This document shows, in pieces, positions 15,686-23,837 of a stretch of 37,075 bases of DNA. The notes below the pieces were generated by a model. That model did no database searches. It was not told the DNA's origin and saw nothing but the letters and a program-made list of their open reading frames with translations. How positions within the stretch are numbered: position 1 is the stretch's first letter; each line of letters starts with the position of its first letter. Both the position numbers and the translations under genes were made by a program. Source of the stretch: Methylobacter sp. (lineage in GTDB: Bacteria > Pseudomonadota > Gammaproteobacteria > Methylococcales > Methylomonadaceae); NCBI GenBank assembly GCA_004299305.1, contig SCPZ01000112.1, positions 1 to 37,075 of the forward strand, given 5' to 3'.

Positions 15686-16666
15686 CTAACTGCGGTTTTT
15701 AGAATGATCAACAAAAACATCCCCGCCACTGTTCCGAGCACTGGCCACAACAAAACTCAACTTATCAAAATGCGCAAACTTCAGCCGGGCCTGATGAGTG
15801 ATTGCTTCAGCCAGTTCAACACCATCAATAGCGCAAAAACCGGTCGGCCCCCATGAAGTTTGCCCGACAGCCACCGCACCTTGCCGCTCCAGCCATTGCA
15901 TAGCTTCCGCAACCTCGGGACTGGTAAAAACGCCGCCTTGAGCCGAAGAGAAATGCTCGCCAACCGAACGTTGCAACTGGGTAATCACATCGCCGAATTT
16001 AATGATGTCGTTTTCAGCCACCGCAGGCAGCCCCTGCATCAACAATAAATAACATAAGCGCGAGGCCTCCTGCTCCGGGAAAGGCGGCAGCTCCTTAAAA
16101 GCCTGTATTTCCTGCTGACCGTGCAGGCCTTGGCCGCGCTGATCAAACACCAAAATAAACCGCCATTGGTCCGGGACATCCATATGCGCCAGTACCGGTG
16201 GGGTAATGGTTTTTTCGCCACGACCGCCATCGACGACCAAGCCGCCCCGCTCAAAAACACCGATACCGATACCTGAGCGCAAGCCCCGATCAGTTACGGC
16301 GGCAATTTCACGCACGCTAAGCCCCAAGCCGTAAAACTCATTAAGCGCCGCGCCGATTGCCAGCGACATTTGCGTACCCGAGCCCAAGCCCACGTGTTCC
16401 GGGATCGCATTTTCGATGGTTATATTGATTTTATCGGATACTTGTAAGGCCTCACACAGCAGGGATACGCATCTTTCCGCCCGCTGTGCGGCAAAACCGG
16501 TAATGGTGAGCTGCTCGGCATCGGTTACAGACAGGCGAGTGCTGATTTCATTAAGCGCAACGCCGATGCTGCCGAAATGTCGGCCTAATGATCCGCTTAA
16601 ATCAATAAAGCCCATGTGCAATCGGGCGGGGGCAATGACTGAGACTTTAGAATGTTGAACTATCAA
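15686..16666 (-). CDS. Beta-ribofuranosylaminobenzene 5'-phosphate synthase homologue (MptG-like)
   Basis: GHMP-fold enzyme expected to condense 4-hydroxybenzoate or p-aminobenzoate with PRPP, releasing CO2 and PPi, the first committed step of (dephospho-)H4MPT synthesis. 326 residues match the family. The start APARLHMGFIDLSGSLGR is diagnostic, EHVGLGSGTQMSLAIGAAL (about 89-107) is the GHMP glycine-rich phosphate loop, LRSGIGIGVFERGGLVVDGG (about 128-148) and GQTSWGPTGFCAI are further hallmarks. It is the first gene of the minus-strand C1 series ending at fae, separated from the ATP-grasp gene by the 155-base repeat-bearing spacer. The upstream spacer (16667-16859) carries another palindrome. 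Presence of this gene strongly supports endogenous H4MPT production. Confidence 0.93.
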   Translation of the reverse strand: MIVQHSKVSVIAPARLHMGFIDLSGSLGRHFGSIGVALNEISTRLSVTDAEQLTITGFAAQRAERCVSLLCEALQVSDKINITIENAIPEHVGLGSGTQMSLAIGAALNEFYGLGLSVREIAAVTDRGLRSGIGIGVFERGGLVVDGGRGEKTITPPVLAHMDVPDQWRFILVFDQRGQGLHGQQEIQAFKELPPFPEQEASRLCYLLLMQGLPAVAENDIIKFGDVITQLQRSVGEHFSSAQGGVFTSPEVAEAMQWLERQGAVAVGQTSWGPTGFCAIDGVELAEAITHQARLKFAHFDKLSFVVASARNSGGDVFVDHSKNRS

Positions 16667-16775
16667 AGGTTATGGCTGTGTTTGTGCTGCAAAAAATTCC
16701 TGGAAGTATACATGATCGGCCTACCGGCTGCGAGCTAAGGAACGAGCATGAAATAAATTGAACAACTGCTTGCAG

Positions 16776-16823
16776 CCGGAGTGCAAGCTTTGCTTGCGTA
16801 TGCAGGCGAAGCCTGCACTCCGG
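16776..16823. repeat. 48-base palindromic repeat upstream of the beta-RFAP synthase gene
   Basis: Arms of 22 bases (16776-16797 and 16802-16823) enclose a four-base loop GTAT; ten outer bases CCGGAGTGCA pair perfectly, with three differences inside. It also reads as alternating GCAAGCTTTGC / GCAGGCGAAGC words. Its size and form suggest a REP or MITE-like dispersed element, or a terminator for the HAD gene (stop at 16860). Confidence 0.7.
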
Positions 16824-16859
16824 TATTGGCAACTTGCCTAAATTATTTTATACCCCTTC

Positions 16860-17522
16860 CTAAGCTCGGATCGCATTGCTTAACTGGGCCAAATCACCGA
16901 CCATCAGTTTGCATAGTTCAAGCGTCAGCGGATCGACCTGCGCTATCGACGGTATCAACACCGAAACGGCTCCCGCCCTGGATGCCGCCACAATACCGGC
17001 ATGAGAATCCTCAATCACCAAACACCGCTTAATGTCCACTTGCAACAACTCGGCGGCTTTTAAAAAAACATCCGGCTCCGGCTTGCCGTGCTGAACGTGA
17101 TCGCGACTGACGATGATTGAAAAAACATCCTTGATCCCGGCCAGTTCGAGACATTCCAGCGCATTAACCGTCCGACTGTTAGTCGCCAGGCAATAGGGGA
17201 TTTTTTGCCGAATCAGCAAGTCCAACAATCCGGTAAAACCGTGTTTGATTGTTATGCCGTGGACATTAACGTAATCACGCCAACAATCGCTGCTTAGTCG
17301 CTTAAAGGTTTGCAGGTTAAATTCGGCTCCGCAATACTCAATCAGTTTCAGCTCTATATCCTGGTAATGCAGTCCTGTCAGCGTCAAGCAAAAGTCTGTG
17401 GAAAGATCATAGCCCATCGCCCTTGCCGCCTGTTGCCAAGCGATGCTGTAGGTGGTCTCGGTATCTAAAACCAAGCCGTCCATATCGAAAATAACCGCCG
17501 AAAAATCAGTTAACTTCAACAC
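16860..17522 (-). CDS. HAD-superfamily phosphatase/phosphomutase (subfamily IA)
   Basis: 220-residue haloacid dehalogenase-like hydrolase. Motif I is VIFDMDGLVLDTE with nucleophile Asp13 and acid/base Asp15; motif II is CLATNSRT; the motif III lysine is in HVQHGKPEPDVF; motif IV is CLVIEDSHAGIVAA. The helical cap between motifs I and II is of the beta-phosphoglucomutase/phosphoglycolate phosphatase type. The substrate is a small phosphorylated metabolite and cannot be told from sequence. It overlaps the upstream nucleotidyltransferase gene by seven bases, so the two are probably made together and may act in one pathway. It precedes the C1 island on the same strand, which makes a link to cofactor synthesis possible but unproven. 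Confidence 0.88.
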   Translation of the reverse strand: MLKLTDFSAVIFDMDGLVLDTETTYSIAWQQAARAMGYDLSTDFCLTLTGLHYQDIELKLIEYCGAEFNLQTFKRLSSDCWRDYVNVHGITIKHGFTGLLDLLIRQKIPYCLATNSRTVNALECLELAGIKDVFSIIVSRDHVQHGKPEPDVFLKAAELLQVDIKRCLVIEDSHAGIVAASRAGAVSVLIPSIAQVDPLTLELCKLMVGDLAQLSNAIRA

Positions 17523-18445
17523 TGAACAACCTTGATATATTCCCCATGCGCCTCACGACTGGAGCCGACCACGATGCGTTTAACGCCTTGCGCCGATTGT
17601 TCCAGCACCCCTGATACTTCCACTAACTCACCGCTAAGTGCCTGCCCGGTATAAGTCGCCGTAAAACTGACGATAGACCTAATCTGCTGATGGGCTATCT
17701 TAAATTCAGCCGGATAATCGAAAGCATGAGTATCGTCGCTTACCCTGCACTGCAAAGTAATCGTCCCGCATTTTTGATATACAACAGCCTCAGGACTTAG
17801 ATCATGATCGATAAAATTCAAATCGAATTTCCGCCCGTTAATCACGGCCTTGTTACATTTACGCCGTTCATGCCAGACATATTCATCAAAGCTCAAATCG
17901 CATAAACGGCGCTGGTAAGATTGCCGCCAATCCAGGGCGTTTAAATTCTGCAAATATCCCAATTCGATAAGCTCGCGGGTAATAACCCTGCATTGGTGAA
18001 AAACATCCCTGCCGTAACAAACCAAATCAATATCCGAACCCTGGCTTTGCACGCCGATAAGAATGGAACCCGTGACCCCGGTTTGAGCCAAATCCAACCC
18101 ATATTGCCCAAACAATTCACACAACCGGAACAAATCCCGCTCGACCGCGTCATGTCGGCTTGATTGCATAAGCTGCTGCAATCTATGTTTAGGCTGGTGA
18201 TGTTTAACGATTTTGTCTACGGCAACCGCATGCAAATGCGCATCTAAAACCGGGGAATAATGCAGATAATCGGGATACTGTTGCTGTAGGAGGTGATTGG
18301 CTTGTTCCGTCGCAACCTTTTTCCAGCCGGAAGGCGTAAACACATAACGTAAAAAACACAGCGCTTTGCCGCCTTCCAGTCCCTGCTCTACTACCGCAAA
18401 AATAAGCCCTTCAGCGGTTTCAATAAAATCCTTGGCAAAAAACAT
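17516..18445 (-). CDS. Pol-beta-type nucleotidyltransferase domain protein
   Basis: 309 residues from MFFAKDFIETAEGLIF. The core signature of the Pol-beta nucleotidyltransferase fold is at 126-140: GSILIGVQSQGSDIDLV, with Asp138 and Asp140 as metal ligands and FDLNFID further on as a possible third strand. The first 95 residues (LCFLRYVFTPSGWKKVATEQ, then HLHAVAVDKIVKHHQPKHRL) form a separate N-terminal region, and the C-terminal 90 residues are beta-rich (LSGELVEVSGVLEQS). It resembles predicted archaeal-type nucleotidyltransferases in layout, but I cannot name it. The frame extends to an ATG at 18484, rejected because that stretch is a terminator-like hairpin. It overlaps the HAD gene by seven bases. 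Confidence 0.78.
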   Translation of the reverse strand: MFFAKDFIETAEGLIFAVVEQGLEGGKALCFLRYVFTPSGWKKVATEQANHLLQQQYPDYLHYSPVLDAHLHAVAVDKIVKHHQPKHRLQQLMQSSRHDAVERDLFRLCELFGQYGLDLAQTGVTGSILIGVQSQGSDIDLVCYGRDVFHQCRVITRELIELGYLQNLNALDWRQSYQRRLCDLSFDEYVWHERRKCNKAVINGRKFDLNFIDHDLSPEAVVYQKCGTITLQCRVSDDTHAFDYPAEFKIAHQQIRSIVSFTATYTGQALSGELVEVSGVLEQSAQGVKRIVVGSSREAHGEYIKVVQC

Positions 18446-18463
18446 GCTAAAACAACCAACCAA

Positions 18464-18482
18464 GGCGCGGCAGAACCGCGCC
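18464..18482 (-). terminator. Terminator-like hairpin after the membrane-protein gene
   Basis: GGCGCGG and CCGCGCC pair perfectly around a five-base loop, followed on the minus strand by a T/G-rich tract (TTGGTTGGTTGTTTT). It lies 10 bases beyond the membrane-protein stop and 18 bases before the nucleotidyltransferase ATG, so it probably ends the upstream transcript at least partly. Confidence 0.5.
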
Positions 18483-18492
18483 ATCCTGCCGA

Positions 18493-19212
18493 TTAAGCAT
18501 ATTCCCGCTGTTCTATTAGCTCGGGCGCGGTGAAAAACCGTTTAAATTGCGGCATAAAACTCACCGTGATCGGTATGGAATAAAAACAATACATCGCAGC
18601 AGCTTCGCCGGTTGACACGCCGAATACCCACTGAGGCATAAACAGCGTCATGATCGCCATACCGAAATGATAGCTGGCGATGCGCCAGTTATCCTTCCAG
18701 ACAAAACCGCTGATCGCCAAACCAAACAACGAGCCCCAAGTAACCAGCAAACCATAGGCGCTGGCGATGTGGTAGCCGATATGGTATTTGCCCATAAACA
18801 AGCAGGAGATCATATTGCCGATAAAATTCGGCGCAATTTCAGATAGTTGCCATTCCTTGGGCAAAAAGCTGAAAACCAAAAATGACGAGCTTAGCATTAC
18901 GCCAGTGATGGTCGCCTTCTTCAACGCGGTTTTGTCGGATGAATAAGTCGCCAACGCAGGCATAATCGCCAATGCCTGCAAGCTGATATGGTAGACAGAC
19001 AGCTCGCTTAACAACTGATTCGTACCGTAACCGCACTGATCCGCAACCGGATAGGCGAAATACTGGATAAATTCCATCAAGGAAAAATGAAAAATGGCGT
19101 AAAACCTTGCGACCCTAACCCAAAACGGCTCGCTTTTATCCAAAAAAGTAACACTCGATGCGGCCAGTCCAGCCAGCCCCAACCCAAGAGACATATCAGC
19201 ACTAAAACACAT
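18493..19212 (-). CDS. Multi-pass membrane protein of unknown function
   Basis: 239 residues with about seven hydrophobic segments: near residues 8-24, 33-53, 72-90, 102-117, 129-140, 145-170 and 184-215. The N-terminus MCFSADMSLGLGLAGLAASSVTFL is not a cleavable signal and resembles the MCFSAxxS opening of some uncharacterised membrane families. No transporter, kinase or enzyme motif was recognised. It lies 166 bases after arsM on the same strand, so an association with arsenic metabolism, for example export of an organoarsenical, is conceivable but rests on position only. A hairpin follows its stop codon. Confidence 0.7.
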   Translation of the reverse strand: MCFSADMSLGLGLAGLAASSVTFLDKSEPFWVRVARFYAIFHFSLMEFIQYFAYPVADQCGYGTNQLLSELSVYHISLQALAIMPALATYSSDKTALKKATITGVMLSSSFLVFSFLPKEWQLSEIAPNFIGNMISCLFMGKYHIGYHIASAYGLLVTWGSLFGLAISGFVWKDNWRIASYHFGMAIMTLFMPQWVFGVSTGEAAAMYCFYSIPITVSFMPQFKRFFTAPELIEQREYA

Positions 19213-19378
19213 AAATTATTCCGTAAGTCTTTATTGTTAAAAAAAATTGCACTAAAAAATTATCTGTATATTTTTGCAGCGGTTATTATTTTACAGAACT
19301 GGCAGTGTCATGACCACCTTACCCCGGCCTTCCCATAATTGCCCGCTCATTCGTACCTCGAAGCAGTTAAACAGCCCA

Positions 19379-20494
19379 TTAACAGCAACAAGGCCCGCTA
19401 TCTGCCTTATGTGCAGAACCTTTTGTTTCCGAAACCGCTCTTAACGCCCCCGGATCATGACGCCAATCTTGCGGCGTTTTCTCCTGAATCGGGGCGATGC
19501 CGATAAATTGATCCGCATAAGCGGCGCCGGTAAGTAAATTATAACTGCGCTCACATACCGCCATCCGTCGGCCACGTATAAAAACATGGTTTTCGTCATC
19601 GTAGACCTTGGAAAAAGGTCCCCGGTAAATCACCGCATGGCCTTTATCGATGCATGGTTCATCATGGGGCTTTACGGCTGTAATAGTCACCGAACGAAAT
19701 TCAATGCCTTCAACTACCTGCCAAGGTTGGCCTTCCCATTTATCAAAGCCGACCGCAACAAAACCTGCGGCTATAAAAGCCTGCAAGAATTCATGCTCCT
19801 GTAAAGCGCCGGAAATACAACCGCTCCACAAATGCGGATCGTCTTTTAGGTGCTGCGGCACCGACTCGTCGCTGACTATATCGGAAATTGCGACACGCCC
19901 GCCCGGTTTGACCACCCGGAATATTTCCCGAATCAATTGCCCCTTGTCGCTGTCATGTACCAGATTCAGCACACAATTGGACACCACCAAATCGACGCTA
20001 TTGTCCTTGATTAAGGGCTGCTCCTTGCACTGCCGCTCCTGCCAGGCGCGCAGGGCAATTACGTCTTCGGCGCAATGCACCGGATATTCGGCTAAATGCC
20101 GATTCATCGCGGCTAAATCCAAAGCCAAATTCTGGATTTGCCCTTTGACAAACTCCACCCGATCCGAACCTAATTTTTCGGCCATTTCCGCTTGGTATTT
20201 CCTGGCCAGCGCGAGCATGTCGTCATTCATATCGACGCCGATAACCTTGCCTGTTTCGCCTACCAATTGCGCCGCCATGTAGCAGATTTTGCCCGAACCC
20301 GAGCCCAAATCCAACACCACATCCCCGCTTTGCACATAGCGCGACGGATCGCCGCAGCCGTAATCCTTGTCGATAATTTCCTGCGGCAATAAAGCCAGTA
20401 GTTTCCGGTCGTAATCGACGGGACAACATAAATCCGCTTGTATCGATTCTGCGCCTTGTGAATAACGCTCTAAAACCCCGGTTTCTATAGTCAT
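19379..20494 (-). CDS. arsM: Arsenite S-adenosylmethionine methyltransferase, arsenosugar-cluster type
   Basis: Methylates trivalent arsenic with SAM in the cytosol. SAM-binding motif I is VVLDLGSGSGKICYMA (about 59-74) followed by VIGVDMNDDML. Conserved cysteines include Cys23/Cys24 in ADLCCPVDY, Cys47 in YGCGDPS, one in VVSNCVLNLV and one in LWSGCISGALQ; the last two correspond to the As(III)-binding pair of ArsM. The 371-residue protein carries a C-terminal extension after the methyltransferase fold, including HVFIRGRRMAVCERSYNLL, and ends GPCCC, a cysteine triplet suited to thiol chemistry. The upstream gene is arsS on the same strand, 162 bases away with an inverted repeat between. This pairing is the usual sign of arsenosugar synthesis. 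Confidence 0.92.
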   Translation of the reverse strand: MTIETGVLERYSQGAESIQADLCCPVDYDRKLLALLPQEIIDKDYGCGDPSRYVQSGDVVLDLGSGSGKICYMAAQLVGETGKVIGVDMNDDMLALARKYQAEMAEKLGSDRVEFVKGQIQNLALDLAAMNRHLAEYPVHCAEDVIALRAWQERQCKEQPLIKDNSVDLVVSNCVLNLVHDSDKGQLIREIFRVVKPGGRVAISDIVSDESVPQHLKDDPHLWSGCISGALQEHEFLQAFIAAGFVAVGFDKWEGQPWQVVEGIEFRSVTITAVKPHDEPCIDKGHAVIYRGPFSKVYDDENHVFIRGRRMAVCERSYNLLTGAAYADQFIGIAPIQEKTPQDWRHDPGALRAVSETKGSAHKADSGPCCC

Positions 20495-20530
20495 GTGGTG
20501 TGGCCTCCAATAATTGTGGTGTTTTTAATG

Positions 20531-20635
20531 GAACACGGATGACACCGATTAAACGGATAATCACTGATTAAAAGCAATTTGGTCTTCGCTTTTAAAAATC
20601 CGTTTAAATTCGTCCTATCCGCGTCATCCGTGTTC
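20531..20635. repeat. Inverted repeat between arsS and arsM
   Basis: GAACACGGATGAC (20531-20543) and GTCATCCGTGTTC (20623-20635) are perfect 13-base arms; further partial pairing (AAACGGAT with ATCCGTTT) lies inside. The word CACGGATGA recurs at about 30503-30530. Dispersed intergenic repeats of this wording are common in bacteria; it may separate arsS and arsM transcription. Confidence 0.75.
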
Positions 20636-20656
20636 TATTTTTTCCAGTTATCCGTT

Positions 20657-21628
20657 TTAGTTGATTGCTCCCCCGCAACTGCTGCCCTGGCCTGCCGTAC
20701 AGCCATAGCAATGTTGCATCGTTGCAATGGTTTTGCCCATTAATTCAGATAGCTGAGTCAGGTGTATTTTCTGCTTGCCGCCTAAAGGCAGTTTCAGCAT
20801 TTGATTAAAATCACAATCATAAACCTTACCCTGCCAATCCACGCTCAAGGTGTTCCTGCACATGACCTTGTCCAGGTTAGACGCATGAAAATTATCCTTG
20901 AGCAATTGCATATACTCATCAAACCGACCGGTACTGAGCAAAACGCCGCCAAAACGCTGTATGGGTAAATTAGTCATCGCAAATAAACGGTTAAACACGA
21001 TACCGTAATGCTCGTGCAAATGTTGTTTATAACTGCGCTCTAAGGCCTGTTGTTCAGGCGGCAAGGTTGCGCCTTGCGGATTGAAAACCAGGCTCAACGA
21101 TAGCCCAGTATCCGCTTTACCGTAGCCCAGCTCATTTAATAGCTGCAAAGCCTTGATGCTGGCGTTAAAGGTCCCTTTACCGCGTTGTTTATCGACATTT
21201 TCTTTAAGATAGCAGGGTAATGACGCGACGATTTCAACCCGCTTTTCTGCCAGAAATCCGGCCATGTCCTCAAAGCCATTTTTCAGCAAAATAACCAGGT
21301 TGCAACGGTCGATAACCGTTAAGCCGCGATTCCTTGCCTGAGTCACCAAATAGCGAAAATGCGGATTCATTTCCGGCGCTCCGCCGGTTAAATCCAGGGT
21401 ATGAAGCTCATGTTTATCGATAAAACTCAAAACCTGATCCATAGTGGCTTTGTCCATTAACTCAGTTCGTTTAGGCCCGGCATTAACATGACAATGGCTG
21501 CAACTCAGGTTACATAAATAACCTAAGTTAACTTGCAAAATTTCCAGTTTGTTGCGGGTAATGACTGGGAAATCTGAGCTTTTTAAATACGGTAGCGAAT
21601 CGATCATAACATTACAAGTCCACGGCAT
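20657..21628 (-). CDS. arsS: Arsenosugar biosynthesis radical SAM protein
   Basis: Radical-SAM enzyme believed to transfer the 5'-deoxyadenosyl group of SAM onto dimethylated arsenic, giving the dimethylarsinoyl-adenosine precursor of arsenosugars. The radical-SAM cluster motif is Cys39-Cys43-Cys46 in GYLCNLSCSHCHVNAGP, followed by LDLTGGAPEMNPHF. The C-terminal half has Cys-rich pieces (VMCRNTLSVDWQGKVYDCDFNQML and HCYGCTAGQGSSCGGAI), a SPASM-like auxiliary region typical of the ArsS family. 323 residues is the expected length. The start at 21628 lies one base beyond the parE stop, with AGGG inside the end of parE as ribosome site; the ATG at 21607 is an alternative. Expression may therefore be coupled to parE. 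Confidence 0.92.
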   Translation of the reverse strand: MPWTCNVMIDSLPYLKSSDFPVITRNKLEILQVNLGYLCNLSCSHCHVNAGPKRTELMDKATMDQVLSFIDKHELHTLDLTGGAPEMNPHFRYLVTQARNRGLTVIDRCNLVILLKNGFEDMAGFLAEKRVEIVASLPCYLKENVDKQRGKGTFNASIKALQLLNELGYGKADTGLSLSLVFNPQGATLPPEQQALERSYKQHLHEHYGIVFNRLFAMTNLPIQRFGGVLLSTGRFDEYMQLLKDNFHASNLDKVMCRNTLSVDWQGKVYDCDFNQMLKLPLGGKQKIHLTQLSELMGKTIATMQHCYGCTAGQGSSCGGAIN

Positions 21629-21629
21629 T

Positions 21630-23522
21630 TCACCCTATATCCGCCAAGTTCCCCTTGGTTTCCAGCCACACTTTCCGGTCTTGCGAGCGTTTTTTAGCCA
21701 GCAATAAATCCAACTGACCGCTGGTATCGTCATCGTCGCTTACCGTTAACTGGACCAGTCTGCGGGTATCCGGGTTCATGGTGGTTTCCCTAAGCTGGCT
21801 GGGGTTCATTTCTCCCAGGCCTTTAAAGCGCTGCACATTAATCTGGCCTTTGAGTTTTTCGGCTGCAATACGATCCAATACCCCTAACCTTTCCGCCTCA
21901 TCCAACGCATAGAACACCCGCTTACCGACATCGATCCGGTACAAAGGCGGCATCGCGACAAAAACGTGACCGGCTTCCACCAGCGCCTTGAAATGTTGGT
22001 AAAACAAGGCGCAAATCAGGGTCGCGATATGGTTGCCGTCCGAATCCGCATCGGCCAGGATGCACACCTTGCCGTAACGCAGGTTCTGCAAGTCGGAAGA
22101 ACCCGGCTCTATACCCAAGGCCACGGCAATGTCATGGACTTCCTGCGAAGCCATCACTTGGCTGGATTCGACTTCCCAGGTATTAAGAATCTTGCCGCGC
22201 AACGGCATAATTGCCTGAAAATCCCGTTCCCGCGCCTGCTTGGCCGAACCGCCTGCCGAGTCCCCTTCGACCAGGAACAATTCGGTGCGGGATAAATCCT
22301 GCGCCGAGCAATCGGCCAGCTTGCCCGGCAGTGCTGGGCCCGAGGTGATTTTCTTGCGGATGATTTTCTTGTTGGAACGTAAGCGCTTTTGCGCGCTGGA
22401 AATAATGATTTCGGCGATTTTCTCGCCCTCGGCGGGATTTTGGTTCAACCACAAACTGAAGCTGTCTTTAGCCACGCCGGACACAAAGGCCACGCATTCA
22501 CGGGAACTGAGCCGTTCCTTGGTTTGCCCTGAAAACTGTGGGTCTTCCAATTTAACCGACAGCACAAAATGGCAGTTTTCCCAAACATCCTCCGGGGCGA
22601 CTTTAACGCCGCGCGGCAGGATATTCCTGATGTCGCAAAACTCGCGCATCGCTTCGGTCAGGCCTGCACGCAAGCCATTGACATGGGTTCCGCCTTGCGC
22701 CGTCGGCACCAGGTTCACATAACTTTCGGTCAGCACTTCCGCCGGGTTTTCAATCGCCCAGACGATTCCCCATTCAACGGCTTCATGATTAGCCGCCATG
22801 CTGCCCATAAACGGCTGTTCCGGGCTGTAGTCAATATCGCCGATACGGTCGAGCAAATATTCCTTGAGGCCGTCCTGGTAACACCAAACATAGTCTTCGT
22901 CGGTTTGATCGACTTTCAGCGATATTTTTAAGCCGGGACATAACACCGCCTTGGCCCGCAGCACATGCTTAAGCTTTATGACCGATACCTTGTTGGAATC
23001 GAAATATTTTTCATTCGGCCAGAAGCGGACGCTCGTTCCGGTATTATTCTTGCCGACCGTGCCGGTCTCAGTCAGTTCGGTTTGTTTTTCGCCGTCGGCA
23101 TACGCCATCTGGTAAATTTTGCCGTTTCTTTTGACTTCTATTTCCAGCTTTGCCGACAAGGCGTTGACGACAGAGACGCCCACGCCATGCAAGCCGCCGG
23201 AAAACTGGTAGTTCTTATTGGAAAACTTACCGCCCGCATGGAGCTGGGTCAAAATCACCTCGACGCCGGGAATGCCTTGTTCCGGGTGTATATCGACCGG
23301 CATCCCCCGGCCATTATCGCTGACCAGCACCGAACCGTCTTTATACAAGACCACATCAATTGACGAAGCATGACCCGCCATCGCCTCGTCAACACTGTTA
23401 TCAACAACCTCCTGCACCAAATGGTTGGGCCGAGTGGTGTCCGTGTACATACCGGGACGCTTGCGCACCGGCTCCAGTCCGCTTAAAACTTCAATTGCCG
23501 ACGCGTTATATTCGTTACTCAT
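21630..23522 (-). CDS. parE: DNA topoisomerase IV subunit B
   Basis: ATPase subunit of topoisomerase IV, which decatenates replicated chromosomes. Order of domains: GHKL ATPase (about 1-220, with VQEVVDNSVDEAMAGH and the GLHGVGVSVVNALS loop), transducer, then TOPRIM beginning at EGDSAGGSAKQARERDFQ (419 onward) with ILADADSDGNHIATL, and the C-terminal QRFKGLGEMNPSQLRETT segment. It resembles ParE rather than GyrB: 630 residues, no GyrB-type insertion of about 170 residues, and LNTWEVESSQVMASQEVHDIAVALGI as in E. coli ParE. It is divergent from xseB across 81 bases. parC is not in the window. It runs directly into arsS. Confidence 0.96.
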   Translation of the reverse strand: MSNEYNASAIEVLSGLEPVRKRPGMYTDTTRPNHLVQEVVDNSVDEAMAGHASSIDVVLYKDGSVLVSDNGRGMPVDIHPEQGIPGVEVILTQLHAGGKFSNKNYQFSGGLHGVGVSVVNALSAKLEIEVKRNGKIYQMAYADGEKQTELTETGTVGKNNTGTSVRFWPNEKYFDSNKVSVIKLKHVLRAKAVLCPGLKISLKVDQTDEDYVWCYQDGLKEYLLDRIGDIDYSPEQPFMGSMAANHEAVEWGIVWAIENPAEVLTESYVNLVPTAQGGTHVNGLRAGLTEAMREFCDIRNILPRGVKVAPEDVWENCHFVLSVKLEDPQFSGQTKERLSSRECVAFVSGVAKDSFSLWLNQNPAEGEKIAEIIISSAQKRLRSNKKIIRKKITSGPALPGKLADCSAQDLSRTELFLVEGDSAGGSAKQARERDFQAIMPLRGKILNTWEVESSQVMASQEVHDIAVALGIEPGSSDLQNLRYGKVCILADADSDGNHIATLICALFYQHFKALVEAGHVFVAMPPLYRIDVGKRVFYALDEAERLGVLDRIAAEKLKGQINVQRFKGLGEMNPSQLRETTMNPDTRRLVQLTVSDDDDTSGQLDLLLAKKRSQDRKVWLETKGNLADIG

Positions 23523-23603
23523 ACTTCCTAATCACTCACAATTCAATTTCATATATAATGCCAAGTCAGCTATACATCGTATCATTAAACATATTTTTAT
23601 CTC

Positions 23604-23837
23604 ATGCCGAAAAAGAAAACCCCGACTTTATTCGAAGATTCCCTCGCAGAACTTGAGCAGTTGGTTAGCCAGCTTGAACAAGGCGACATTTCCCTGGAAG
23701 AATCGTTAAAGTCATTTGAGCGCGGCGTCAACCTGACCCGCACCTGTCAAAAAGCCCTGCAAGAGGCCGAGCAGAAAGTTCAAATCCTGATTGAAAAAAA
23801 CGGCACTCAAACCCTGGAGCCCTTTACTGATGAGTAA
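23604..23837 (+). CDS. xseB: Exodeoxyribonuclease VII small subunit
   Basis: 77-residue XseB, which binds the large subunit XseA to form the single-strand-specific nuclease ExoVII in the cytoplasm. The pattern [20 protein letters not shown], then [20 protein letters not shown] and [11 protein letters not shown] is diagnostic; the protein is predicted to be two long helices. The stop overlaps the ispA ATG by eight bases, the classical xseB-ispA coupling. xseA is not in the window. Confidence 0.94.
   Translation: MPKKKTPTLFEDSLAELEQLVSQLEQGDISLEESLKSFERGVNLTRTCQKALQEAEQKVQILIEKNGTQTLEPFTDE

Noticed and set aside
18446-18484. Upstream ATG for the nucleotidyltransferase gene
   Set aside because: The stretch is a perfect seven-base hairpin with T-rich tail, better explained as terminator of the preceding gene; the ATG has no properly spaced ribosome site.
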